A DNA stretch of 64,000 nt from Flavobacterium sp. UGB4466 (GTDB taxonomy: Bacteria > Bacteroidota > Bacteroidia > Flavobacteriales > Flavobacteriaceae), in the NCBI RefSeq assembly GCF_903469665.1, contig NZ_CAGKLC010000002.1:1-64000 (forward strand), written 5' to 3'. A model generated the notes under the pieces. It did not search any database, was not told where the DNA came from, and worked only from the letters and a program-made list of their open reading frames with translations. The position numbers were made by a program, and so were the translations under genes. Numbering within the stretch: the stretch's first letter is position 1; every line of letters starts with the position of its first letter. Positions 52,803-60,866 of this stretch are shown piece by piece.

Positions 52803-52842
52803 AAGTTTTTTAGGGGTTTAAAATGTTATAAATTATTTTGAA

Positions 52843-52850
52843 CAAAGTTA
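52843..52850 (-). promoter_or_regulatory. Probable -7 box of mreB
   Basis: On the minus strand this reads TAACTTTG, an exact TAnnTTTG match in the purH-mreB gap. No ideally spaced upstream TTG was found. Confidence 0.4.
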
Positions 52851-52856
52851 AACAAA

Positions 52857-54383
52857 TTAATGTTTAAAATGACGTGTTCCCGTAAATACCATTGCAAGAT
52901 TGTTTTCATTGCAATAATTTATGCTTAATTCGTCTTTTATTGAGCCTCCTGGCTGAATAACAGCAGTTATTCCTGCTTTTTTGGCTAATTCTACACAATC
53001 CGGAAATGGAAAAAATGCATCACTTGCCATCGAAGCGCCCGTTAAATCAAATCCAAAAGCTTTTGCTTTGTCAACTGCCTGAACTAAAGCGTCAACTCTT
53101 GAAGTCTGACCTGTTCCTGACGAAATTAATGTTCCGTTTTTAGCAAATACGATTGTATTTGATTTGGTGTTTTTACAAATTTTTGAAGCAAATATCAAAT
53201 CTTCTATTTCTTCAGCTGTAGGCTCAGTAATAGTAACGGTTTTTAAATGCTCTTTAGTATCTGTAATATTATTTCTGTCCTGAATTAACAATCCGTTAAG
53301 ACATGTTCTTACTTGTCTTGTTGGTAATTCAACTTCATTTTGAATTAAAATGATTCTGTTTTTCTTTTCTTGTAGTATTGTAATTGCCTCTTCGTCATAA
53401 CTTGGAGCGATTACTACTTCACAGAATAATTTATTGATTTCTTCTGCTGTTGTCACATCAATTTTAGTATTTGAAATCAAAACTCCGCCAAAAGCAGATG
53501 TTGGATCACATGCCAACGCTGCTAAATAAGCCTCACTAATTGTTTTTCTTGAAGCTAAACCACAAGCGTTATTGTGTTTTAAAATGGCAAATGTTGGGCC
53601 GTCAGTTTTGAACTCATTAATTAAGTTTACTGCTGCATCAACATCTAATAAGTTGTTGTATGATAATTCTTTTCCGTGAACTTTTTTGAACATAGCGTCA
53701 AAATCGCCAAAGAAGAATCCTTTTTGATGAGGGTTTTCACCGTATCTTAAAACCTGACCATCTGCAATACTTTCTTTGTAAATGGTTTCGTCAGTGTTGA
53801 AATAGTTAAAAATAGCTCCGTCGTAGTGAGACGAAACGTGGAATGCTTTGGTAGCCAATAATCTTCTGTTTTCAAGAGTAGTTGCTCCATTTTGTTCTGT
53901 AATCAAATCTAAAAGCAGGCTGTATTCGTTTACCGAAGCAACAATTACAGTGTCTTTGAAATTTTTAGCACCGGCACGGATCAAAGAAATTCCGCCAATG
54001 TCAATTTTTTCAATAATATCCTGCTCACTTGCACCTGAAGCAACAGTTTTTTCGAACGGATACAAATCAACAATTACTAAATCAATCTGAGGAATATCAA
54101 ATTCTTTCATCTGCTGAACGTCACTTTCGTTATCCTGACGGTTTAAAATTCCACCAAAGATTTTCGGGTGAAGTGTTTTTACTCTTCCTCCAAGAATTTC
54201 AGGGAAAGAAGTAATGTCTTCAACAGGAACAACAGGAATGCCAAGGTTTTTTATGAAATCTTCGGTTCCTCCGGTCGAGTAAAGTGTTACGTTTTGTTCG
54301 TGTAATTTTCTAACGATTGGCTCTAAGCCGTCTTTTGAAAAAACAGAGATTAATGCCGATTGTATTGTTTTAGTTGTGCTCAT
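52857..54383 (-). CDS. purH: Bifunctional AICAR transformylase / IMP cyclohydrolase
   Basis: This 508-residue enzyme catalyses the last two steps of purine synthesis. The N-terminal cyclohydrolase part has ALISVFSKDGLEPIVRKL, LYSTGGTEDFI, GGRVKTLHPKIFGGIL and DLVIVDLYPFEKT. The transformylase part has RYGENPHQKGF, the catalytic Lys-His in FAILKHNNACGLA, and DAFFPFPDCVELA near the end. The length is typical. A TACTTTTG box lies upstream. Confidence 0.97.
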   Translation of the reverse strand: MSTTKTIQSALISVFSKDGLEPIVRKLHEQNVTLYSTGGTEDFIKNLGIPVVPVEDITSFPEILGGRVKTLHPKIFGGILNRQDNESDVQQMKEFDIPQIDLVIVDLYPFEKTVASGASEQDIIEKIDIGGISLIRAGAKNFKDTVIVASVNEYSLLLDLITEQNGATTLENRRLLATKAFHVSSHYDGAIFNYFNTDETIYKESIADGQVLRYGENPHQKGFFFGDFDAMFKKVHGKELSYNNLLDVDAAVNLINEFKTDGPTFAILKHNNACGLASRKTISEAYLAALACDPTSAFGGVLISNTKIDVTTAEEINKLFCEVVIAPSYDEEAITILQEKKNRIILIQNEVELPTRQVRTCLNGLLIQDRNNITDTKEHLKTVTITEPTAEEIEDLIFASKICKNTKSNTIVFAKNGTLISSGTGQTSRVDALVQAVDKAKAFGFDLTGASMASDAFFPFPDCVELAKKAGITAVIQPGGSIKDELSINYCNENNLAMVFTGTRHFKH

Positions 54384-54408
54384 CGTGTAGTTATGATTTT
54401 TGAGACTG

Positions 54409-54416
54409 CAAAAGTA
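54409..54416 (-). promoter_or_regulatory. Probable -7 box of purH
   Basis: On the minus strand this reads TACTTTTG, an exact TAnnTTTG match 25 nt upstream of the start codon. The short leader ends AACTACACG just before ATG, like that of rpe. Confidence 0.45.
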
Positions 54417-54549
54417 GTTTTTTTATATATTATTTTAAAGAAAATTAATGTAACATTATGCTAAAAAAATCTACTGATGAGTAAGTTAACTTTTATTAGG
54501 TTTTTGATTTTAAATTATTGAATTTTACTTTATTGAAAAATACGACTAT

Positions 54550-55797
54550 ATGCTTGTCTATCTAAGATTATTAAAAGAAAGTTTAGGTTTTGCCGTAAAT
54601 GCGCTGCGAAATAATAAACTGCGAACGTTGTTGTCGTTATTGGGTGTTACGATCGGAATTTTTTCGATTATTGCTGTTTTGGCAGCGGTCGATTCTTTAG
54701 ATCGTAAAATTTCTAAAGATTTGAGTAGCTTAGATAAAAATACAATTTATTTAATGAAGTTTAGTTTTGGACCTTCTGAAATTCCACAATGGAAAAGAGA
54801 TCAGTTTCCAAATGTGAAATACGATGAGTATGTAGGGCTGAAAAATTCATTGACCAATACGGATCAGGTGGCGTATCAGCTTTTTGTAAAACACGAAAGT
54901 TTAAAATACGATTCAAAAACTGTAAGTGATGTAAATATTATCCCTTCGTCGAATGAAATTGTAGATATTGAAGGATTAAGTTTTGATAAGGGGAGATTTT
55001 ATACCGAATCTGAGTCGAATTCCGGTGCGGCTGTTATTGTTTTGGGTTACGAAATTGCTGAAGGGCTTTTCGGTACAAGTGATCCCATTGGCAAGAGTAT
55101 CCGTTTGTACGGACAACGTTTTAATGTAATTGGTGTAATTGCAAAACAAGGAGCGGGTTTTTTTGGCGACAGTAATGATACATCGGTTTATTTGCCATCC
55201 AATTTTTTACGCCGAATGTATGGTGATAGTGATGCCATGACACCCGTAATTGTTGTGAAGCCTGTAAAAGGGATTGACATGGATGCTTATAAGGCACAGG
55301 TGGCACAAAAAATAAGAGCTATTCGTGGTATGAAAGCCGGAGAAATGGATAATTTCTTTATTAATGTACTTTCCGGATTTACCGATTTTATAGATGGAAT
55401 TTTAGGACAGATGAATGTTGTGGGATGGATTATCAGTGGATTTTCTCTTTTGGTCGGTGGTTTTGGAATTGCCAATATTATGTTTGTATCTGTAAAAGAA
55501 AGAACCAATTTAATCGGAATTCAGAAATCACTGGGAGCTAAAAACCGATTCATTTTATTTCAGTTTTTGTTTGAAGCAGTAATTCTTTCTGTTATTGGTG
55601 GAATAATAGGTTTGGTGATGGTTTGGGGAATTGCACTGGTCTTAACAAAAGTGCTTGATTTTGAATTTGTTCTTAGTTTCGGGAATATAATTTTAGGAAC
55701 TACTCTCGCCGCATTTATTGGTTTGGTTTCAGGAATATTACCTGCGATATCTGCTGCAAATCTGGATCCGGTTGAAGCCATTCGAACCGGGATGTAA
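54550..55797 (+). CDS. MacB-type ABC transporter permease
   Basis: This 415-residue inner-membrane protein has the MacB/FtsX architecture: an N-terminal helix (TLLSLLGVTIGIFSIIAVLAA), a large periplasmic MacB-PCD domain (about 45-270), and three C-terminal helices (GWIISGFSLLVGGFGIANIM, then the VKERTNLIGIQKSLGAK coupling segment). It would work with a separate ATPase and perhaps an outer-membrane protein, but no ATPase gene is adjacent. The substrate is unknown. Confidence 0.92.
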   Translation: MLVYLRLLKESLGFAVNALRNNKLRTLLSLLGVTIGIFSIIAVLAAVDSLDRKISKDLSSLDKNTIYLMKFSFGPSEIPQWKRDQFPNVKYDEYVGLKNSLTNTDQVAYQLFVKHESLKYDSKTVSDVNIIPSSNEIVDIEGLSFDKGRFYTESESNSGAAVIVLGYEIAEGLFGTSDPIGKSIRLYGQRFNVIGVIAKQGAGFFGDSNDTSVYLPSNFLRRMYGDSDAMTPVIVVKPVKGIDMDAYKAQVAQKIRAIRGMKAGEMDNFFINVLSGFTDFIDGILGQMNVVGWIISGFSLLVGGFGIANIMFVSVKERTNLIGIQKSLGAKNRFILFQFLFEAVILSVIGGIIGLVMVWGIALVLTKVLDFEFVLSFGNIILGTTLAAFIGLVSGILPAISAANLDPVEAIRTGM

Positions 55798-55895
55798 GCA
55801 TTCTGTTAAAAAAAATCAATTTTTAACCGTTATTATTTTGGCTCTGCTGTTGAATTTTATCGTAATTTTAATACCCTAATTTAAAAAGCGATACG

Positions 55896-56942
55896 ATGAT
55901 ACCAGTTAAAGCTTATGCAGCCTATGATGCTGTTAATCCGTTAAAACCCTACACGTTTGAAAGAAAAGAAGTAGGTGCCCATCAGGTTCAGATAGAAATT
56001 TTGTATAGTGGGGTATGCCATTCCGATATTCATACCGCAAAAGGGGATTGGGGCCCTGTAAATTACCCTTTAGTTCCCGGTCATGAAATTGTAGGCCGAA
56101 TTGTAGCTGTTGGAAGCGAAGTTTCTAAGTTTAAAATTGGAGAGCTGGCGGGAGTGGGGTGCTTTGTAGATTCCTGCAGAGTGTGTCCAAGCTGTCAGTC
56201 CGGTGAAGAGCAATTTTGTGATGAAGGAATGACCGGAACTTACAATGGTGTAGAGAGAGGAACGGATATTCCGACCAAGGGAGGATATTCAACCAGTATT
56301 ATTGTAGATGAAAGTTATACGCTTCACGTTTCTGAGAAACTCGATATCAAAGGAGTTGCCCCGTTATTATGCGCCGGAATTACGACTTACTCGCCTTTGC
56401 GTTATTTAAAAGTTGGTAAAGGACATAAAGTTGGAGTTTTAGGACTTGGGGGCTTAGGTCATATGGCTGTGAAGTTTGCAGTTTCTTTTGGTGCCGAAGT
56501 TACGATGTTAAGCCACTCTCCTTCCAAAGAAGCCGATGCTAAAAAGTTAGGTGCGCATCATTTTGCTTTAACCTCAAATCCGGAAACAATGGAATCGCTT
56601 GCCAATAGTTTCGATTTTATTCTGAATACAGTTTCTGCCAAACACGATCATAATGCCTATTTGAATTTGTTAACGACAAACGGAACCATGATCGTAGTAG
56701 GTGCTCCGCCTGCACCTGCTGAAATTCCTGTTTTTACTTTAATTATGAAAAGAAGAAGTATCATAGGAAGTTTAATTGGAGGAATCAGAGAAACTCAGGA
56801 AATGCTGGATTACTGCGCCGAGCATAATATTACTTCAGATGTTGAGATTATCGATATGGGGTATATTAATGAAGCTTACGACCGAATGAATAAAAGCGAT
56901 GTGAAGTATCGTTTTGTAATTGATATGGCTTCTTTGAGGTAG
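55896..56942 (+). CDS. Zinc-dependent NAD(P) alcohol dehydrogenase (CAD type)
   Basis: This 348-residue medium-chain dehydrogenase has catalytic zinc ligands in GVCHSDIHTAKGDWG, PGHEIVG and the later LCAGITTYSPL. The structural zinc site is in SCRVCPSCQSGEEQFC. The nucleotide-binding motif is LGLGGLGHMAVKFA. It resembles YahK/CAD-type aldehyde reductases that use NADPH. It stands as a single gene; the natural substrate is unclear. Confidence 0.93.
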   Translation: MIPVKAYAAYDAVNPLKPYTFERKEVGAHQVQIEILYSGVCHSDIHTAKGDWGPVNYPLVPGHEIVGRIVAVGSEVSKFKIGELAGVGCFVDSCRVCPSCQSGEEQFCDEGMTGTYNGVERGTDIPTKGGYSTSIIVDESYTLHVSEKLDIKGVAPLLCAGITTYSPLRYLKVGKGHKVGVLGLGGLGHMAVKFAVSFGAEVTMLSHSPSKEADAKKLGAHHFALTSNPETMESLANSFDFILNTVSAKHDHNAYLNLLTTNGTMIVVGAPPAPAEIPVFTLIMKRRSIIGSLIGGIRETQEMLDYCAEHNITSDVEIIDMGYINEAYDRMNKSDVKYRFVIDMASLR

Positions 56943-56999
56943 TTTTATAAGGTTCAAAGAGGCAAAGGTTTAAAGGTCTTTTTCTTTGTGTAAACTTTG

Positions 57000-57034
57000 C
57001 GAGCCTTGCGATTAAGATTTAAACGCAAGGCTCG
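57000..57034. repeat. Inverted repeat, likely terminator of the alcohol dehydrogenase gene
   Basis: A perfect 11-bp stem with a 13-nt loop lies 58 nt after the stop codon. It is followed on the plus strand by AAGAGTTTTTTATTTT, so a rho-independent terminator is plausible. Confidence 0.6.
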
Positions 57035-57177
57035 AAGAGTTTTTTATTTTGAAGATTTGGTATAAATTTTAGTTCGGGTAGCTGATTGTTTGATATGTCG
57101 CTCCGTTGGAGCTTTTGCTTGGATTGAATATTTTTGGTTATAGAATAATGCTCCTTCGGAGCTTAATCGTATGAAAG

Positions 57178-57217
57178 AAAAGTCTGTAAAGCTTGTTTTA
57201 GAGCTTCACAGACTTTT
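57178..57217. terminator. Terminator-like hairpin downstream of the lipocalin-like gene
   Basis: AAAAGTCTGTAAAGCT and AGCTTCACAGACTTTT pair with one mismatch. It lies between convergent genes and could act on either strand. Confidence 0.65.
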
Positions 57218-57265
57218 GTCTTTATTGAATCTTGTATGTGGTTTAAGTAAGGATTTTTTATCGTG

Positions 57266-57634
57266 TTAGTTGTTTACCTTTTTGTATTCTAAAGTGCCAA
57301 GCTGCTCGTGGGTAATAACACGTTTCTGACTGTCGAAGTAGTCAATTTGAAATTTTACAGGAATAAGATCAACGGTAACAGTTAAGGTGTTGTTGTCTTT
57401 CGAAAGTTTCCATTTGCCGTTGGTGCTTTTGTCTCCTACGATTCCTGTAAATTTTCCATCCTCATTAAAGATCTGAAACACCTGATCACTCTTGAATTTT
57501 TCTTTTATATCTTTTTCTGTTCCGTTTTTGGTAAGTTTTACCAGTTGCCATTTTCCAATAAGTTCTTTTGACGTTTGTGCCTGAATGGAAAGTGAAGCTA
57601 ACATAATTAGTGCTAGAAAAACAATCTTTTTCAT
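57266..57634 (-). CDS. Lipocalin-like exported protein
   Basis: This 122-residue protein has a signal peptide (MKKIVFLALIMLASLSIQAQ). The mature domain opens with the lipocalin-like ELIGKWQLVKLTKNG signature and continues with regular beta-strands (FTGIVGDKSTNGKWKLSKD, TLTVTVDLIPVKFQIDYFD). Small proteins of this type are common in Flavobacteria, and their ligands are unknown. It is read in the same direction as the XRE-type regulator upstream, with a gap of 54 nt, so they may share an mRNA. Confidence 0.8.
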   Translation of the reverse strand: MKKIVFLALIMLASLSIQAQTSKELIGKWQLVKLTKNGTEKDIKEKFKSDQVFQIFNEDGKFTGIVGDKSTNGKWKLSKDNNTLTVTVDLIPVKFQIDYFDSQKRVITHEQLGTLEYKKVNN

Positions 57635-57688
57635 AAGGTTACGATTTTAAAGTTAGATTTTGAGGAACAAATATATTTTTGAAAGGGC

Positions 57689-58087
57689 TTATTTTTCTTT
57701 CAGTACTTTCTCTAAATATTCGACTTTTTCTTTTTCAGCCTGAAGCATACGTTCGTAGAGTTCAATGACTTTATCTAATGGATTGAAATTGCAATAATTT
57801 GCATGAAACATTCCATTTGCTCCATTACAGCTGTTGTCGTAAAAATTATTGAAATAACTAATCATATTTTCTTCGTTAAAGTTTTTTATAGCCTCAACAC
57901 TTACGCCAAGAGCTTTGGCTACTTCTGCGAGTTTTGCATCGTCTATGGTTTCGCTGTTTTCTATTGTGGATACAGTTTGCTGAGAGGTTCCTAAAGCCTG
58001 AGCCAAAGCTTCCTGTTTCATGTCTTTAAGTTCACGAATACGACTAATTTTTCGTCCTATGTGATTTGGTTTTGTTGCTGTACTCAT
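57689..58087 (-). CDS. XRE-family helix-turn-helix regulator
   Basis: This 132-residue protein has an HTH_3 domain at about 11-65 (IGRKISRIRELKDMKQEALA, then LGTSQQTVSTIENSE). It is followed by an Asn/Phe-rich linker (ISYFNNFYDNSCNGANGMF) and a C-terminal coiled coil (about 105-132) for dimerisation. The target is unknown. A tandem repeat array lies upstream. Confidence 0.9.
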   Translation of the reverse strand: MSTATKPNHIGRKISRIRELKDMKQEALAQALGTSQQTVSTIENSETIDDAKLAEVAKALGVSVEAIKNFNEENMISYFNNFYDNSCNGANGMFHANYCNFNPLDKVIELYERMLQAEKEKVEYLEKVLKEK

Positions 58088-58269
58088 AATTCAAAGATAT
58101 TTAAAAAGCTTTAATAAAAATGGAATTTGGTAAAAAACACATCAATTATTGTGAGATACATTTTTAATAGTTCGTTTGGGTTAAAGCTATTATAATAGAT
58201 TGATGTATGTAAAGCAAAAATACAATTTTTCAGACAAGTATTAATTAGTTGTTCTTAAAATTGTTAGTT
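58088..58269. other. Upstream region of the XRE regulator
   Basis: These 182 AT-rich bases hold the promoter of the minus-strand regulator. No clean promoter pair was picked by eye, and no gene is seen. Confidence 0.4.
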
Positions 58270-58716
58270 ATAAAAATTCCGTAGGAATGAAATGTCGGTA
58301 AGAATATGATTTATCATGTTGAAGTTACACATTGATAAAAATTCCGTAGGAATGAAACGTCGGTAGTTTATCGTGTTGAAGTTAGGATTGTGTTTTTGCA
58401 CGCCGATAAAAATTCCGTAGGAATGAAATGTCGGTAGTTTATCGTGTTGAAGTTAGGATTGGGTTTTGCGCATCAATAAAAATTCCGTAGGAATGAAATG
58501 TCGGTAGTTTATCGTGTTGAAGTTAGGATTGGGTTTTGCGCATCAATAAAAATTCCGTAGGAATGAAATGTCGGTAGTTTATCGCGTTGAAGTTAGGATT
58601 GGGTTTTGCGCATCGATAAAAATTCCGTAGGAATGAAACGTCGGTAGTTTATCGCGTCGAAGTTAGGATTGGTTTTTGCACGCCGATAAAAATTCCGCAG
58701 GAATGAAATGTCGGTA
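58270..58716. repeat. Tandem array of seven ~70-bp repeat units
   Basis: A conserved 31-base core occurs seven times, starting at 58270, 58335, 58406, 58476, 58546, 58616 and 58686. Periods are 65, 71, 70, 70, 70 and 70. Each core contains the small palindrome ATTCC-GTA-GGAAT (CAG in the last) followed by TGTCGGTA or CGTCGGTA. The 39 bases between cores are also conserved (GTTTATCGTGTTGAAGTTAG and a TTTTGCGCATC-type end), except in the first unit, which has diverged. It lies between accD's terminator and the XRE regulator gene. Confidence 0.85.
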
Positions 58717-58750
58717 GGAACGGCATATTTTGTTGGTTATAAAAATAAAA

Positions 58751-58790
58751 AAATCCCAAGAAGCAATTTCTTGGGATTTAATCGTTTTAG
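58751..58790 (-). terminator. Terminator of accD
   Basis: AAATCCCAAGAA and TTCTTGGGATTT form a 12-bp stem with a 5-nt loop; the minus strand continues into a T7 run. Confidence 0.85.
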
Positions 58791-58801
58791 AAGTTTAAAA
58801 A

Positions 58802-59656
58802 CTATCTAATTTCGTTATTCTGAATCAAATCGATATACAAGTTGATTTTGTCTTTCAATTCTTTTCTTGGCGTGATAAAGTCAAGGAAACCGTGCTCTAA
58901 TAAGAACTCGGCAGTTTGGAAACCTTCCGGTAAATCCTTACCAGTTGTGTCACGAACTACACGCGGACCGGCGAAACCAATCAACGCGCCTGGCTCAGAA
59001 ATGTTGATATCTCCTAACATGGCATAGGATGCAGTTGTTCCTCCGGTTGTTGGATCTGTACAAAGAGAGATATAAGGTAATTTAGCTTCTGCTAATTGCG
59101 CTAATTTCACAGATGTTTTTGCTAATTGCATTAAAGAATAAGCAGCTTCCATCATACGAGCTCCACCAGATTTAGAAATCATTACAAAAGGTAGTTTGTT
59201 TTTGATAGCGTGATCAATACCTCTGGCAATTTTTTCACCTACAACAGCTCCCATAGATCCACCGATAAAGGCGAAATCCATACAGCAAATTACAAGTTCT
59301 TTTCCTTTAGATTTTCCCACTCCGGTACGCACAGCGTCTTTTAGGTGAGTTTTTTCCATAACGTCTTTCAGTCGTTCTGCATATTTTTTTGTATCCACAA
59401 AATGCAGAGGATCTTTAGAAGTCATGTTTTTATCTAATTCAACAAACTCATTATTGTCAAATAAAATTTCAAAATAGGTTGCGCTTCCAATTCGAACATG
59501 AAAATCATCTTCAGGACTTACAAATAAGTTTCGGGCTAATTCGTCAGCATCAATAATTTTTCCTGTTGGAGATTTGTACCACAATCCTTTCGGAACGTCC
59601 ATCTTATCTTCTGTAGCGGTCGTAATCCCTTTTTCCTGTCTTTTAAACCAAGCCAT
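58802..59656 (-). CDS. accD: Acetyl-CoA carboxylase carboxyltransferase beta subunit
   Basis: This 284-residue subunit moves the carboxyl group from biotin to acetyl-CoA, making malonyl-CoA for fatty acid synthesis. Core motifs are [36 protein letters not shown] and [17 protein letters not shown]. The N-terminal region aligns with the zinc ribbon of E. coli AccD, but all four Cys are replaced: Ser29 and Gly32 for the first pair, Ser47 and Asp50 for the second. So no zinc ribbon can form. The rest of the protein looks fully functional. Confidence 0.94.
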   Translation of the reverse strand: MAWFKRQEKGITTATEDKMDVPKGLWYKSPTGKIIDADELARNLFVSPEDDFHVRIGSATYFEILFDNNEFVELDKNMTSKDPLHFVDTKKYAERLKDVMEKTHLKDAVRTGVGKSKGKELVICCMDFAFIGGSMGAVVGEKIARGIDHAIKNKLPFVMISKSGGARMMEAAYSLMQLAKTSVKLAQLAEAKLPYISLCTDPTTGGTTASYAMLGDINISEPGALIGFAGPRVVRDTTGKDLPEGFQTAEFLLEHGFLDFITPRKELKDKINLYIDLIQNNEIR

Positions 59657-59657
59657 T

Positions 59658-59739
59658 ATTTTAGATTTTAGATTTTAGATTTTAGATTTTAGATTTTAGA
59701 CTTTGAAAAATCTAAAATCTAAAATCAGAAATCTAAAAT
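59658..59739. repeat. ATTTTAG heptamer array with inverted copies
   Basis: There are six tandem copies of ATTTTAG (59658-59699), followed after a short gap by three inverted copies CTAAAAT (59712, 59719 and 59733). Together they fold into a long hairpin between fbaA and accD. Confidence 0.8.
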
Positions 59740-60807
59740 TTATAGTGTATTTACGTTATTTAAGTCTGCAAAAGCTTGCTCAAGTCTTGTATTGAACGTT
59801 ACTTCGCTTTCACGTACCCATTTTCTTGGGTCATAATATTTTTTGTTTGGAACATCAGCACCTTCCGGGTTACCAATTTGAGTTTTTAAATAGTCAATGT
59901 TTTTAACCATATAATCACGTATTCCTTCTGTGTATGCAAATTGTAAATCGGTATCGATATTCATTTTGATTACTCCGTATCCAATTGCTTCTCTGATTTC
60001 TTCAAGAGTAGAACCTGAACCTCCGTGGAAAACAAAATCTACCGGATTATGACCCGTGTTGAATTTGTTTTGAACGAAATCCTGAGAGTTTTTTAAGATT
60101 TTCGGAGTTAATTTTACGTTTCCTGGTTTGTAAACACCGTGAACGTTTCCAAAAGCAGCAGCAATTGTAAATTTAGGGCTTATTTTAGATAATTCTTCAT
60201 AAGCATAAGCAACTTCTTCTGGCTGAGTATATAATTTTGAACTGTCAACGTCAGAGTTGTCAACACCATCTTCTTCACCACCTGTAATACCAAGTTCGAT
60301 TTCTAATGTCATTCCCATTTTACTCATTCTTGCCAAATATTCTTTGCAGATTTCGATGTTTTCTTCGATTGGCTCCTCAGATAAGTCAATCATGTGAGAA
60401 CTGTATAATGGTTTTCCTGTTTCTGCAAAATGTTTTTCAGAAGCATCTAATAAACCATCAATCCAAGGTAATAATTTTTTTGCACAGTGGTCAGTATGAA
60501 GAATTACGGTTGCTCCGTAAGCTTCTGCTAAAGTATGAATATGTTTTGCTCCGGCGATTCCACCAGCGATTGCTGCTTTTTCACCTGCATTAGATAGTCC
60601 TTTTCCAGCGTTAAACTGTGCTCCACCGTTTGAAAATTGAATGATAACCGGTGCATTTAATTTTGCTGCAGTTTCAAGAACTCCATTGATTGTACTTGAA
60701 CCAGTAACATTTACTGCAGGTAATGCAAATCCTTTTTCTTTCGCATAATTAAAGATCTCCTGAACCTGATCTCCCGTAGCTACTCCCGGTTTAATATTGT
60801 GTGCCAT
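59740..60807 (-). CDS. fbaA: Class II fructose-bisphosphate aldolase
   Basis: This 355-residue zinc aldolase interconverts fructose-1,6-bisphosphate with two triose phosphates. Metal and phosphate motifs are ILHTDHCAKKLLPW, YSSHMIDLSEEPIEENI, AAAFGNVHGVYKPGNVKL, FVFHGGSGS and KMNIDTDLQFAYTEGIRDY. The length matches the E. coli type enzyme. A TATTTTTG box lies upstream at 60845-60852. Confidence 0.96.
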   Translation of the reverse strand: MAHNIKPGVATGDQVQEIFNYAKEKGFALPAVNVTGSSTINGVLETAAKLNAPVIIQFSNGGAQFNAGKGLSNAGEKAAIAGGIAGAKHIHTLAEAYGATVILHTDHCAKKLLPWIDGLLDASEKHFAETGKPLYSSHMIDLSEEPIEENIEICKEYLARMSKMGMTLEIELGITGGEEDGVDNSDVDSSKLYTQPEEVAYAYEELSKISPKFTIAAAFGNVHGVYKPGNVKLTPKILKNSQDFVQNKFNTGHNPVDFVFHGGSGSTLEEIREAIGYGVIKMNIDTDLQFAYTEGIRDYMVKNIDYLKTQIGNPEGADVPNKKYYDPRKWVRESEVTFNTRLEQAFADLNNVNTL

Positions 60808-60844
60808 TGTAATTTTTTTTTAGTTGTTTTTAGTTTTTAGGTTG

Positions 60845-60852
60845 CAAAAATA
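60845..60852 (-). promoter_or_regulatory. Probable -7 box of fbaA
   Basis: On the minus strand this reads TATTTTTG, an exact TAnnTTTG match 38 nt from the start. The leader is rich in AACTAAAAAC words, without an SD. Confidence 0.4.
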
Positions 60853-60866
60853 AGAATTAATTAGCA

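Larger units (their letters stand above)
56943..57265. other. Intergenic region with several hairpins
   Basis: No gene is seen in these 323 bases. The features are an 11-bp inverted repeat CGAGCCTTGCG (57000-57010) with its complement at 57024-57034, and two short hairpins of the form GCTCC-N3-GGAGC (57100-57112 and 57150-57162). There is also a terminator-like stem at 57178-57217. The same CTTTGCGAG-type word appears before rpe near 26341. Confidence 0.6.

Noticed and set aside
54550-55797. A complete MacAB-TolC type efflux operon
   Set aside because: Only the permease gene is present; its neighbours are purH and an alcohol dehydrogenase, with no ATPase or adaptor gene.
58270-58716. A CRISPR array (31-base repeats at a ~70-base period)
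   Set aside because: The sequences between the repeats are themselves conserved, so they are not spacers, and no cas gene is present in the window.
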